Made by a program: the position numbers and the translations under genes
Source of the DNA: Halorientalis salina
GTDB taxonomy: Archaea; Halobacteriota; Halobacteria; Halobacteriales; Haloarculaceae
DNA: 64,000 bases
NCBI RefSeq assembly: GCF_005049285.1
Contig: NZ_SOSC01000001.1
Span: 434,001 to 498,000, forward strand
Reading direction: 5' to 3'
Shown: piece after piece, positions 25,767-33,830 of the stretch
Position numbering within the stretch: position 1 is the first letter of the stretch
Layout: every line of letters begins with the position of its first letter
The notes under the pieces: generated by a model
Databases searched by the model: none
Seen by the model: only the letters and a program-made list of their open reading frames with translations
What the model was told of the DNA's origin: nothing

Positions 25767-26911
25767 TCGTCTTCCAGCAGTGCGTCGTCGCCGTGACGCT
25801 CGCGCAGTCGCTGCAGTTCGGCCAACCCCTCCTGAACGCGCGGTGTGGGCGTCTCGTAGGCGTGCTCGAAGATCTGCTCGGGGTTCGGCTCGTAGGTCAT
25901 CGCCTCGTCGATAGCTTCGGCGACCGTGTCGCGGCACTCCTCGTGAATGGCGTCGCGTTTCTCGTCGTCGAGGAGGCCGCGGTTCCGGAGGAACCCTTCC
26001 ATCCGCGGGATCGGGTCGCGTTCTTTCCACGCCTCGACTTCTTCGTCGTCCCGGTACGCGGAGGGGTCGTCGGCGGTCGTGTGCGCGCCGAAACGGTACA
26101 TCACTGCCTCGATCAGCGTCGGCCGCATCTGATCGGCGTCGGGATCTCTGGCCTTTTGGACGGCCTGCCGGGTCACCTCGTAGGTCGCCAGCGGGTCCAT
26201 GCCGTCGACCTGAACGCCGTCGAACCCGTAGGCGTCGGCCTTTTGAGCGATGGTGTCGCTTGCAGTCTGGGCATCACGCCCCATGGAGATGGCGTACTGG
26301 TTGTTGTTACAGAAGAAGATCGCCGGTACGTCGAACACGCCCGCGAAGTTCATCGCCTCGTGGAAGTCGCCCTCGCTGGTCGCGCCGTCGCCGAAGTGAC
26401 AGACGAACGCCCGGTCCTCGCCTTTCAGCTTCGACGCCCAGGCCATCCCCGTCGTGTGAGGCAGGTGGCTCCCGATGGAGATGTTCAGCGGGAAGACGTT
26501 GCGGTCGGCCAGCCACTCGTTACCCTTCTCGTGGCCCATCCAGTAGAGGAGGTACTCGTGACTGAGGCCGCGAACGATAACGGCCCCGTGTTCGCGGTAC
26601 TGGTAGAAGATCCAGTCCTCGTCCGCGAGCGCGTGCGTCGAGCCGATCTGTGCCCCCTCCTGGCCCGCCAGCGACGGATACGTCCCGAGTCGACCCTGTC
26701 GCTGGAGGCTGATGGCTCGCTCGTCGAGGTGTCGTGCGAGCCACATCTCGCGGTACATCGAGACGAGTCGCTCGTCCGAGAGGTCCGGCACAGACGCGTC
26801 GTCGAGCACCGACCCATCAGTGTCGAGTATCTGGGCCCGACCCTCCGTGCCCTGGCCGAGGGTTGCCTGCGTGTCACTCACTGTGTCACTCGGCACGAAG
26901 GGTATCGACAT
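25763..26911 (-). CDS. Pyruvate/2-oxoacid dehydrogenase E1 component, alpha subunit-like
   Basis: The 382-residue protein is a thiamine-diphosphate-dependent E1 alpha subunit, which decarboxylates pyruvate or a branched-chain 2-oxoacid. It shows FYQYREHGAVIVRG, the ThDP/Mg motif GDGATSEGDFHEAMNFAGVFDVPAIFFCNNNQ, and the phosphorylation-loop region TYRFGAHTTADDPSAYR type sequence (here MYRFGAHTTADDP). No E1 beta, E2 or E3 gene lies beside it, so its partners must be elsewhere. Its stop codon lies at the right junction of the IS element, which may supply the TGA; the end of the protein could differ from the ancestral one by a few residues. Confidence 0.85.
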   Translation of the reverse strand: MSIPFVPSDTVSDTQATLGQGTEGRAQILDTDGSVLDDASVPDLSDERLVSMYREMWLARHLDERAISLQRQGRLGTYPSLAGQEGAQIGSTHALADEDWIFYQYREHGAVIVRGLSHEYLLYWMGHEKGNEWLADRNVFPLNISIGSHLPHTTGMAWASKLKGEDRAFVCHFGDGATSEGDFHEAMNFAGVFDVPAIFFCNNNQYAISMGRDAQTASDTIAQKADAYGFDGVQVDGMDPLATYEVTRQAVQKARDPDADQMRPTLIEAVMYRFGAHTTADDPSAYRDDEEVEAWKERDPIPRMEGFLRNRGLLDDEKRDAIHEECRDTVAEAIDEAMTYEPNPEQIFEHAYETPTPRVQEGLAELQRLRERHGDDALLEDE

Positions 26912-26990
26912 AACGTTGGTGTTCGGACGCCTACCGGACGAAAACCCGACAGGTCACAACCGTTTTGTAGTGGCGCATCCATCTGTGTGT

Positions 26991-27434
26991 ATGGGTAACA
27001 CGCCCACCCAACAGCCCTTCGAGGGCGATTCCCCGGACGTGGACGAACCGACAGCGGGCGCGTCCTTCACGCGGAGAGTGGCCGACGCCGTCCACTCCGT
27101 GGTCGACGGGATTCGTCGTCGCCTCTCGGTGTTCTCGGGTCTCGATTTCGGGCGGGCTTTCCGGATCGAAGACGAGTCCCTCGTTCGTGACGATCGGTTA
27201 CCGGACACGACCGACGGTGAGACGGAGCCACCGCAGTTGCCACAGGTCGGGCACGCCTCGACCGACGGGTTCCCGAAACGGGATCGGCCACTGACACAAC
27301 CCGTTCGCGACCGCGAGTTCGAGAACGCTCCGGATCTGGAGGCCACCGAAACGGACGGGAAACTCTCGATTTATTATCCCGACAGCGACGACGCCACGAT
27401 CACCTCAGACACCTGGGAACCGATCGAGCGCTGA
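26991..27434 (+). CDS. Hydrophilic protein of unknown function
   Basis: A 147-residue acidic protein, rich in Asp, Pro and Thr and without predicted membrane segments apart from a weakly amphipathic stretch (RRVADAVHSVVDGIRRRLSV). It looks largely disordered and I recognise no domain. The ATG giving MGNTPTQQPF is preferred. It runs divergently from the E1-alpha gene with a short spacer containing a TTTTGTAG core-promoter-like word. Confidence 0.5.
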   Translation: MGNTPTQQPFEGDSPDVDEPTAGASFTRRVADAVHSVVDGIRRRLSVFSGLDFGRAFRIEDESLVRDDRLPDTTDGETEPPQLPQVGHASTDGFPKRDRPLTQPVRDREFENAPDLEATETDGKLSIYYPDSDDATITSDTWEPIER

Positions 27435-27505
27435 CCGCCCCGGTCGGAATCCGGGGACAGTCTCTTTTGGTTACTATTTTACTGTCGACTGTGCATGATG
27501 TATAT

Positions 27506-29671
27506 ATGCCAACGACAGAGTACGACGATGTCGGGGCGCTGGTCGACGAAATCGTCGATCGGCTCGACGGGGACATCGTCGTGGGGGCACCATTGGGATT
27601 GGGGAAAGCGAATCACGTTCTCAACGAACTGGTCGCGCGAGCGATCGAGAACCGAGACATCGACCTGACGATCTGGTCCGCACTCACGCTCTCGAAACCC
27701 GACTGGGACTCGGAGCTAGAGCGAAGACTGGTCGAGCCGCTGGCCGACCGGATCTTCGGCGACTACCCGGAACTCGAATACGCTCGCCTGCTATGCGACG
27801 GGGAGTTACCGGCGAACATCGAGGTCCACCAGTTCTACTATCCTCCGGGCAAGCACCTGTGCAATCCCGACGCCCAGCAGAACCATCACAGCGTCAACTA
27901 CACGCACGTCCTGCGGGCGAATCAGCAGGCGGACCTGAACCTGCTCTTGCAACTCGTCGGCGTCGGCGAGATCGAGGGAGAGCGGTACTTCAACCTCGGT
28001 TCGAACACGGACATCTCGGCCGATCTCATCGAGCAGAACGGCGACGGGTCGTCGGGCGACGGGGACATCATGGTCGTCGGTCAGGTCAACCGGAACATGC
28101 CCTTCATGTACGGCGACGGGCCGGTCCCGGCCGACCGGTTCGACGCCGTGCTCGACGACGAACAGTACGAGTTCCCGCTTTTCGGCCCGCCGAACATGCC
28201 GATCTCCGACACCGATTACGCCATCGCGCTCCGTGTCAGTGCCCTGCTCAGGGACGGCGGCTCCCTCCAGATCGGCATCGGCTCGCTCGGGGACGCCATC
28301 GGGCACGCGACCGAACTGCGCCACCACGACACCGAGGCCTACCGGGACGTAATCGACGCGCTCGGTGTCGTGGAGGACGCGCCGACGCTCGTCGAGGAGT
28401 ACGGCGGCCTCGACGCCTTCGACGACGGGTTGTACGCCGCCACCGAGATGTTCGTCGAAGCCTTCCTGCACCTGTACGAGAGCGGGGTCCTGCGGCGTGA
28501 GGTCTACGACGACCCGGACATCCAGCGGCTGGTCGATCAGGGCCATCTCGGCGACGGCATCGACGCGGCGTCCCTGGACGCGCTGGTCGAGACGGGAGCG
28601 ATCCCGACGATCCTCGACGAGGACGCCGTCGCATACCTCAAGCGCTGGGGCCTGTTCAGGTCGGAGGTCACCCTCGCGGACGGCGAGTTGCACGTCGACG
28701 GCCGGTCGATCCCCGCGGATCTCTCGGAGTCGGACGCCCGCGAGGCGATCGCCGAGCACGCGCTCGGCGACTCCCTCGACGGCGGCACGGTCCTCCACGC
28801 CGCCTTCTTCCTGGGCTCGAACGACTTCTACGAGGGCGTTCGGGAGATGGACGACGATCGACGGCGACGGATCAGCATGAAGAGCGTGAAGTTCACCAAC
28901 CAGCTCTACGGGGACGAGGAACTCAAGCGTCGCCAGCGCTCCGACGCGCGCTTCATCAACACCGGGATGAAGGCGACCGTCACGGGCGGTATCGCCTCGG
29001 ACGGCCTGGCGAACAACCAGGTGGTGAGCGGCGTCGGCGGGCAGTTCAACTTCGTCGAGATGGGCCAGGAACTCGACGACGGGCGCTCGATCATCATGAT
29101 TCGCGCCACACACCAGGGGAGCGACGGCGTGGAATCCAACATCGTCTGGAACTACGGCCACATCACCGTCCCGCGCCACATGCGCGACATCGTGGTCACC
29201 GAGTACGGCATCGCCGACCTGCGCGACAAGTGCGACGCCGAGGTGATCCAGGAGATGATCAAGATCGCCGACTCCCGGTTCCAGGACGACCTCGTCGAGC
29301 GGGCGAAGTCGGAGGGAAAACTCCCCGAAGACTGGGAAGTCCCCGAGGGCTACCGGAACAACTACCCCGAGACCGTCGCGGACCGACTGGCCCCGTTCCG
29401 CGACCGTGACCTGTTGCCCGAGTTCCCCTACGGAACGGACTTCACGAGCGAAGAGCGCGACCTCACCGAGGCGCTCAGGAACCTGGAGAGCAGTTTCGAG
29501 GATTTCCCGCCGGAGATCTCCGATGCCGACAGCATCCGCAAGGCAGTCACGGTTCCAGAGGCGGCACAGCCCTACCTCGAACGGATGGACCTCGACCGCG
29601 CGTGGACACCGCGGGAGTTTCTCTATAAGCGCGCTGTGGTGTTCGCGCTCGCCGAGAGCGAGTTTATCTGA
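27506..29671 (+). CDS. Acetyl-CoA hydrolase/CoA-transferase family protein
   Basis: A long (721-residue) member of the family that includes acetyl-CoA hydrolase, succinate:acetate CoA-transferase and 4-hydroxybutyrate CoA-transferase. The N-terminal half has the CoA-transferase fold (VGAPLGLGKANHVLNEL). The C-terminal domain holds ATVTGGIASDGLANNQVVSG, GGQFNFVEMG and VVTEYGIADLRDKC, all typical of the acyl-CoA-binding half. An insertion of roughly 150 residues between the halves explains the extra length relative to the usual 430-550. It probably handles short-chain acyl-CoA in central metabolism; the exact acceptor is unknown. A TATATATG sequence precedes the start, and the upstream frame is discounted. 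Confidence 0.85.
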   Translation: MPTTEYDDVGALVDEIVDRLDGDIVVGAPLGLGKANHVLNELVARAIENRDIDLTIWSALTLSKPDWDSELERRLVEPLADRIFGDYPELEYARLLCDGELPANIEVHQFYYPPGKHLCNPDAQQNHHSVNYTHVLRANQQADLNLLLQLVGVGEIEGERYFNLGSNTDISADLIEQNGDGSSGDGDIMVVGQVNRNMPFMYGDGPVPADRFDAVLDDEQYEFPLFGPPNMPISDTDYAIALRVSALLRDGGSLQIGIGSLGDAIGHATELRHHDTEAYRDVIDALGVVEDAPTLVEEYGGLDAFDDGLYAATEMFVEAFLHLYESGVLRREVYDDPDIQRLVDQGHLGDGIDAASLDALVETGAIPTILDEDAVAYLKRWGLFRSEVTLADGELHVDGRSIPADLSESDAREAIAEHALGDSLDGGTVLHAAFFLGSNDFYEGVREMDDDRRRRISMKSVKFTNQLYGDEELKRRQRSDARFINTGMKATVTGGIASDGLANNQVVSGVGGQFNFVEMGQELDDGRSIIMIRATHQGSDGVESNIVWNYGHITVPRHMRDIVVTEYGIADLRDKCDAEVIQEMIKIADSRFQDDLVERAKSEGKLPEDWEVPEGYRNNYPETVADRLAPFRDRDLLPEFPYGTDFTSEERDLTEALRNLESSFEDFPPEISDADSIRKAVTVPEAAQPYLERMDLDRAWTPREFLYKRAVVFALAESEFI

Positions 29672-29705
29672 GCCGGACCGCCTCTCCAGCCGCGTTTCGG
29701 GCCAC

Positions 29706-30086
29706 TCACAGCCCGTACAGGTCGACGAGAATGTCGATCCGGTTGGCGAGTACGTCCACCGTCTCCTCCGAGAGGTTGTCCTTGTGGAAAAACTCCGAGA
29801 CGCCCGCCTGGAGCGCGTCCATCGCCACCGACTCCACCGCCGACGAGGTCAACAGGATGACGGGCACGTCGGACTCTATCGACGCCGTGAGTTCCATGCC
29901 GGATTCGTCCGGCAGATTGTGTTTCACGAGGAGACAGTCGATGTCACTCGCTTCGAGCGCCGCGCGTGCATCGGCCGCCGACTCGGCAGTGCTCGTCGCG
30001 AAATCGTACTGGTCCGATAGCTTATCGGCGATCTGTTGGGAGATGAAGACACTGTCTTCGACAACCAACACGTGCGGCCGTGACAT
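29706..30086 (-). CDS. Receiver-domain protein lacking the phospho-acceptor aspartate
   Basis: A stand-alone receiver-like domain of 126 residues. The fold markers are present: acidic VVEDS (Glu10, Asp11), LLTSS with Thr80, and the switch lysine Lys102 in FFHKDN. The position that normally holds the phosphorylated Asp is Lys55 (CLLVKHNLPDESG). Phosphorylation at the usual site is therefore impossible. It may act as a constitutive or protein-binding pseudo-receiver. No histidine kinase is nearby. Confidence 0.8.
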   Translation of the reverse strand: MSRPHVLVVEDSVFISQQIADKLSDQYDFATSTAESAADARAALEASDIDCLLVKHNLPDESGMELTASIESDVPVILLTSSAVESVAMDALQAGVSEFFHKDNLSEETVDVLANRIDILVDLYGL

Positions 30087-30235
30087 CTCTCACCTGTTTA
30101 TGGGCGTTCCGGCAATTAAATCACGGTGCCGTTTCGTCGGTCCGTACCTGGAGCGTCCGTTCAGTGGTTGGCGTCGTTGTTCCGGGATTTACGTCCTTCT
30201 GACGATTTCACTGCTTACTATCGTCCGCAGAAAAT

Positions 30236-30366
30236 GCGCCGGCCGGGATTTGAACCACCTCCACTTCGTTCGCTACCGCTCACTCGTGGCGTACCTCAAA
30301 TCCCTCAACCGCATTTGCGGCTCACGAATTGTTCGCCGCCAAAATGCGCCGGCCGGGATTTGAACC
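30236..30366. repeat. Two extra copies of the tRNA-Gly 3' end
   Basis: The 21-bp word GCGCCGGCCGGGATTTGAAC plus C occurs at 30236-30256 and 30346-30366 and again inside the intact tRNA-Gly gene (30486-30506). The intervals are 110 and 140 bp, and the DNA between them shows further loose similarity. Such partial tRNA copies are typical att-site scars. Confidence 0.75.
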
Positions 30367-30484
30367 AGATGGAGACGTTCCGGGCATGTGGTCTCACTCC
30401 GTTCGACCATTCCGGGGCTGCGACTCCCAGGGTTCAAATCGCCTACTACCGCATTCGTCGCTCGCGAGTTGCGAGCGACAGAAG

Positions 30485-30555
30485 TGCGCCGGCCGGGATT
30501 TGAACCCGGGCCATGAGCTTGGAAGGCTCAGGTCCTACCACTAGACCACCGGCGC
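30485..30555 (-). tRNA. tRNA-Gly (anticodon UCC)
   Basis: The minus strand folds into a complete 71-nt cloverleaf with acceptor stem GCGCCGG/CCGGCGC. The anticodon stem TGAGC/GCTCA encloses loop CTTCCAA, giving anticodon UCC, and the T arm contains GGGTTCAAATCCC. No CCA is encoded and no intron is seen. Confidence 0.92.
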
Positions 30556-30669
30556 TCGTTCGCTTTGCTCACTCGCCCCGAGCCTCACCTCGCTTCGCTC
30601 GGTGAGACACCGGCGCTCACTTCGTTCGCACCTCCGTACCGCGGATGCGTATCCGACAATTCCCCGCGC

Positions 30670-31341
30670 CTATTTATGGATGTTTCCCTTCGCCGGCGCG
30701 GTGACCTCGGCGTAGCAGTTCCCGCTGGAGACGGATGCGTCGAGCACTTCGAGCCCGCTCTCGGCCAGATCAGCCTCGAACTCCTCGGGGTCGTAGATGT
30801 GGTAGTACCGCGGGACAGTCTCGCCGCCGGGCAGCGTCCAGTCGACGGTCGTGTCGAATCCCGCTTCGGCGTCGAAGCGGTCGTGGGCCGTGCTCCAGGC
30901 GCTCACCAGCGCACGACCGTCCGGCGAGAGGACTCGGGCGAGTTCGTCCAGGCTCGCAACGCGAAGTTGCCGGTCCGGAAGGTGATGGAGCGTCGCCACG
31001 TACACCGCGACGGTCACGGAATCTGTGGAGAGGGGGAGCGCCGAGGCATCGCCCTGCAGGAGCGTGACGGCGCTTCGCACGTCAGCGTCACGGATGCGCT
31101 CACGGGCCTGGGCCAGCAATCCACGACTCACGTCGAGACCGATCACGCGGTCGGCGTGTCCGGCTAGCAACTCGGAGTGGCGACCGTTCCCACAGCCGAC
31201 GTCGAGTGCCAGCCTGTCCGTTGGGGCACCGTCGAGGAAGGTCTCGACTTCCGGCCACGGATACTCGCGGGTCTGCGAGAAGTGCTCGGCGATGCGGTCG
31301 TAGGTGTCTCGCACCCCCTCGCGGCCCGACTGGTCGTCCAT
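30670..31341 (-). CDS. Trm9/ABH8-like SAM-dependent methyltransferase
   Basis: The class I methyltransferase of 223 residues has SAM motif I LDVGCGNGRH and the N-terminal signature YDRIAEHFSQTREYPWPEV, which closely resembles Trm9 and the ABH8 methyltransferase domain. Those enzymes make 5-methoxycarbonylmethyl-uridine at the wobble position of tRNAs including Gly(UCC) and Arg(UCU) in eukaryotes. A tRNA wobble role here is inference; a generic small-molecule methyltransferase cannot be excluded. A tRNA-Gly(UCC) gene is its upstream neighbour, probably by coincidence. Confidence 0.75.
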   Translation of the reverse strand: MDDQSGREGVRDTYDRIAEHFSQTREYPWPEVETFLDGAPTDRLALDVGCGNGRHSELLAGHADRVIGLDVSRGLLAQARERIRDADVRSAVTLLQGDASALPLSTDSVTVAVYVATLHHLPDRQLRVASLDELARVLSPDGRALVSAWSTAHDRFDAEAGFDTTVDWTLPGGETVPRYYHIYDPEEFEADLAESGLEVLDASVSSGNCYAEVTAPAKGNIHK

Positions 31342-31405
31342 ACCGGCGGTTCCGGGCGGGCAGGCAAGTGCGTTCCGTTCGGGGACCTGCCGGAGTCGAG
31401 AGCGG

Positions 31406-33829
31406 TTACTGGATTTCCGCTTCGGCCTTCACGGCCTCGATCCGGGGCGGATAGATTCGGTCGGTCTCGCCGTCCTCCACGTAGTCGAACTCCTCGTTGT
31501 CGTTGGTATCGAGGTGCGGGACGGCGACGACCGTCACGTCGTCAGATAACTCCCTGTTCACCCTGATTTGGACGTCTTTGTGGGTTCCCGGTTCGAGGTA
31601 CTGGGTCCGACCGATGACCTCGCCGTCGGGCGTGTGCAGGTGCAAGACGACGTAGCCGCCGTCCGAGAGCGACACCGAGTCGACGGTGACCGTCTCGCCG
31701 CCGAACTGTTGCTCGAACTGCATGGAGGCGACCGGCGAGGAAAGCAGGACGAAGGCGACGTAGGCGATCCCAAGCAGGACGAAGGCGTGTTTGACGCCGT
31801 CCCTGACGGTTCCCTCGCCGATCTGGCCGCCGATGAGTCCCGACAGGAACCCCTGGATCAGGGCGGTGTGGAAGAAGACCAGGGTGTACGCGGCCTTGTT
31901 GACCTCACCGAAGCGCGTGATCTGGTCGGCGTTGACGCCGAGGCGGTTGTTGCTGTCCGGCGTCGGCACGCTGTCGGGGAGGCTCGGCACCAGCACCTCC
32001 TGGACGGCGACGATGATGACCAGGAAGACCGCGAAGGAGACGTAGATGACGACCAGATAGGTGAGCATCTGGCGTCGGCGCTGGCGTTTCATGCGCAGGT
32101 CGGCCCTGGCCTGGGTCGCCGCGATCCGGAGGACGCGGCCGATGTTCCCGCTGGCGCGCATGGCGTTGCTCAACAGTGTCACGGCCCGGGTGACCGGCGT
32201 CGTCTGGACGCGGCGGCCGAACCGGACGAGCGCGTCCTCCACGTTGGCCCCCATCTTGATGTCGGCCCAGATGCGTTCGAGTTCAGGCGAGAGCGCGCCG
32301 AGGTCGCTCCCCCTGACGCGGTCGAAACTTTCGACGACCGACATCCCGGCCTCGTTGAGGCTGGCCAGCCGTTCGAGCAGTTCCGGACTGGCCGACTCGA
32401 TGCGGTTGATGCGGCGCTTGTAGACGAATCGAACGGCCGCGTAAGTGCCCAGGACGAACAGGAGCGCCTGGATAATGATGTCGTCTAACGCCCGGATATT
32501 GACGCCGATACCGGTGAACACGCTCGGGAGACGTGCGAGCGTCACGAGCACCGCCAGCGGAATCGTCACGTACAGCAAGGACGTGGGGTTCCAGAAGACG
32601 ACCTGCATCGGTCGGCGCAGGATCCGCTGAATGCGTTCGAGTTTGTCGTACATCGCCAACCGCTCGAAGTTCGCCGCCAGGGAGGGAACCGTTCCCCCGT
32701 CGGTCGTCTGCATGTCGGCCGCGGACTGGTCGGTGTCAGCGAGCAACTCCGTCTCCTCCAGCGCCGAGGCGTTGCTCTCGCTGCCGATTCCGAGCAGTTC
32801 CAGCCGCTGGTTCAGGAACACCATGAACCCGATGTTCGCCAGCGGAATGGCGAGATACCCCAGCAACTGGAGGATGCCGAGCGTGCTCGTCGTGGTGAGT
32901 CCGAACACCAGCAGGACGGTGATGAGAAAGAGCGTCCCCGCGACCAGCACCGTGACGTAGGCCTCGGCCATCGTCGCGAGCAGTTCGAGGATCTCCTCCT
33001 GGCGCTCCTCGGCTTCCTCCTGGTAGCGCTCGTACTGGTCGTGGAGGAAACTGGGGAGGTTCTGCCCGCTCTGGAGGACGCTGGAGAGGTTCTCGCTGAA
33101 CGTCTTGAAGTCCTCGCTGGGCGTCCGCTTGGACATCCGCTGGATCGCGTTGATCATGTCCGTCCCGAACAGGTCCATCTCGCGAGCCGCGATCGAGATC
33201 TCGGCCGCCGTCTCCCCGTAGACGCTCCGGTTGTCGGCCAGCGTCCGCATGACCTGCGGGAACGGCATCCCGCCGCGGGCTTGTGCGTAGAGGAACGCCA
33301 CGGTCCGAGGGAGACTCTCGTTGATCCGGCGGCGACGGGCCTCGGCCCTGCCCGCGAGGAGTCGCCAGCGCAGCGAATAACTGACGAGACCGCTCAGGAG
33401 CGCCGAGACGAGGCCGCCACCCACGAGCAGAATCACCCACGCCGTCGTCCCGAGTTCGACCGACCACGTCGACGGTTGTCCCAGGACCGCAGTCATCGTG
33501 TTCGGCAGGCCCGCGACCGCGTCGCCGATGAACGGGATCGCCAGCACGAGCCCACCGAGGAGGTACGCGCCGAGGATGCCGCCGGCGATCGCGATGAGGA
33601 CGGCGTACAGGTAGGATTTGGCGGCGTACGCGTTGTAGGTCTCGGCGACGTAGGCGGACTGGAGCAGCCGTTTGCGTTCGAGTCGATCCTCGTCGACGAA
33701 CCGCCCGAACAGCACGCGAGAGACGGCTTTGAACCGCTGGTGGAGCTGTTCGCTGGTCCCGACTGCGATCAGCAGGCTCACGACCGCGACCGCGACCAGC
33801 AACGGGAGGAAAGCCAGCGGTGAGACCAT
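31406..33829 (-). CDS. pilC: Type IV pilus assembly platform protein (PilC/TadC-like)
   Basis: An 807-residue membrane protein with two T2SF-type modules, at about 170-340 and 480-650. Each module ends in a hydrophobic pair. Additional N-terminal and C-terminal helices and an extracellular beta-rich tail are visible. In haloarchaea such proteins form the membrane platform for type IV pili used in adhesion and biofilms. It follows its ATPase gene with one base between stop and start codons, so the two are cotranscribed. No pilin gene is in the neighbourhood, so subunits are encoded elsewhere. Confidence 0.85.
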   Translation of the reverse strand: MVSPLAFLPLLVAVAVVSLLIAVGTSEQLHQRFKAVSRVLFGRFVDEDRLERKRLLQSAYVAETYNAYAAKSYLYAVLIAIAGGILGAYLLGGLVLAIPFIGDAVAGLPNTMTAVLGQPSTWSVELGTTAWVILLVGGGLVSALLSGLVSYSLRWRLLAGRAEARRRRINESLPRTVAFLYAQARGGMPFPQVMRTLADNRSVYGETAAEISIAAREMDLFGTDMINAIQRMSKRTPSEDFKTFSENLSSVLQSGQNLPSFLHDQYERYQEEAEERQEEILELLATMAEAYVTVLVAGTLFLITVLLVFGLTTTSTLGILQLLGYLAIPLANIGFMVFLNQRLELLGIGSESNASALEETELLADTDQSAADMQTTDGGTVPSLAANFERLAMYDKLERIQRILRRPMQVVFWNPTSLLYVTIPLAVLVTLARLPSVFTGIGVNIRALDDIIIQALLFVLGTYAAVRFVYKRRINRIESASPELLERLASLNEAGMSVVESFDRVRGSDLGALSPELERIWADIKMGANVEDALVRFGRRVQTTPVTRAVTLLSNAMRASGNIGRVLRIAATQARADLRMKRQRRRQMLTYLVVIYVSFAVFLVIIVAVQEVLVPSLPDSVPTPDSNNRLGVNADQITRFGEVNKAAYTLVFFHTALIQGFLSGLIGGQIGEGTVRDGVKHAFVLLGIAYVAFVLLSSPVASMQFEQQFGGETVTVDSVSLSDGGYVVLHLHTPDGEVIGRTQYLEPGTHKDVQIRVNRELSDDVTVVAVPHLDTNDNEEFDYVEDGETDRIYPPRIEAVKAEAEIQ

Positions 33830-33830
33830 G

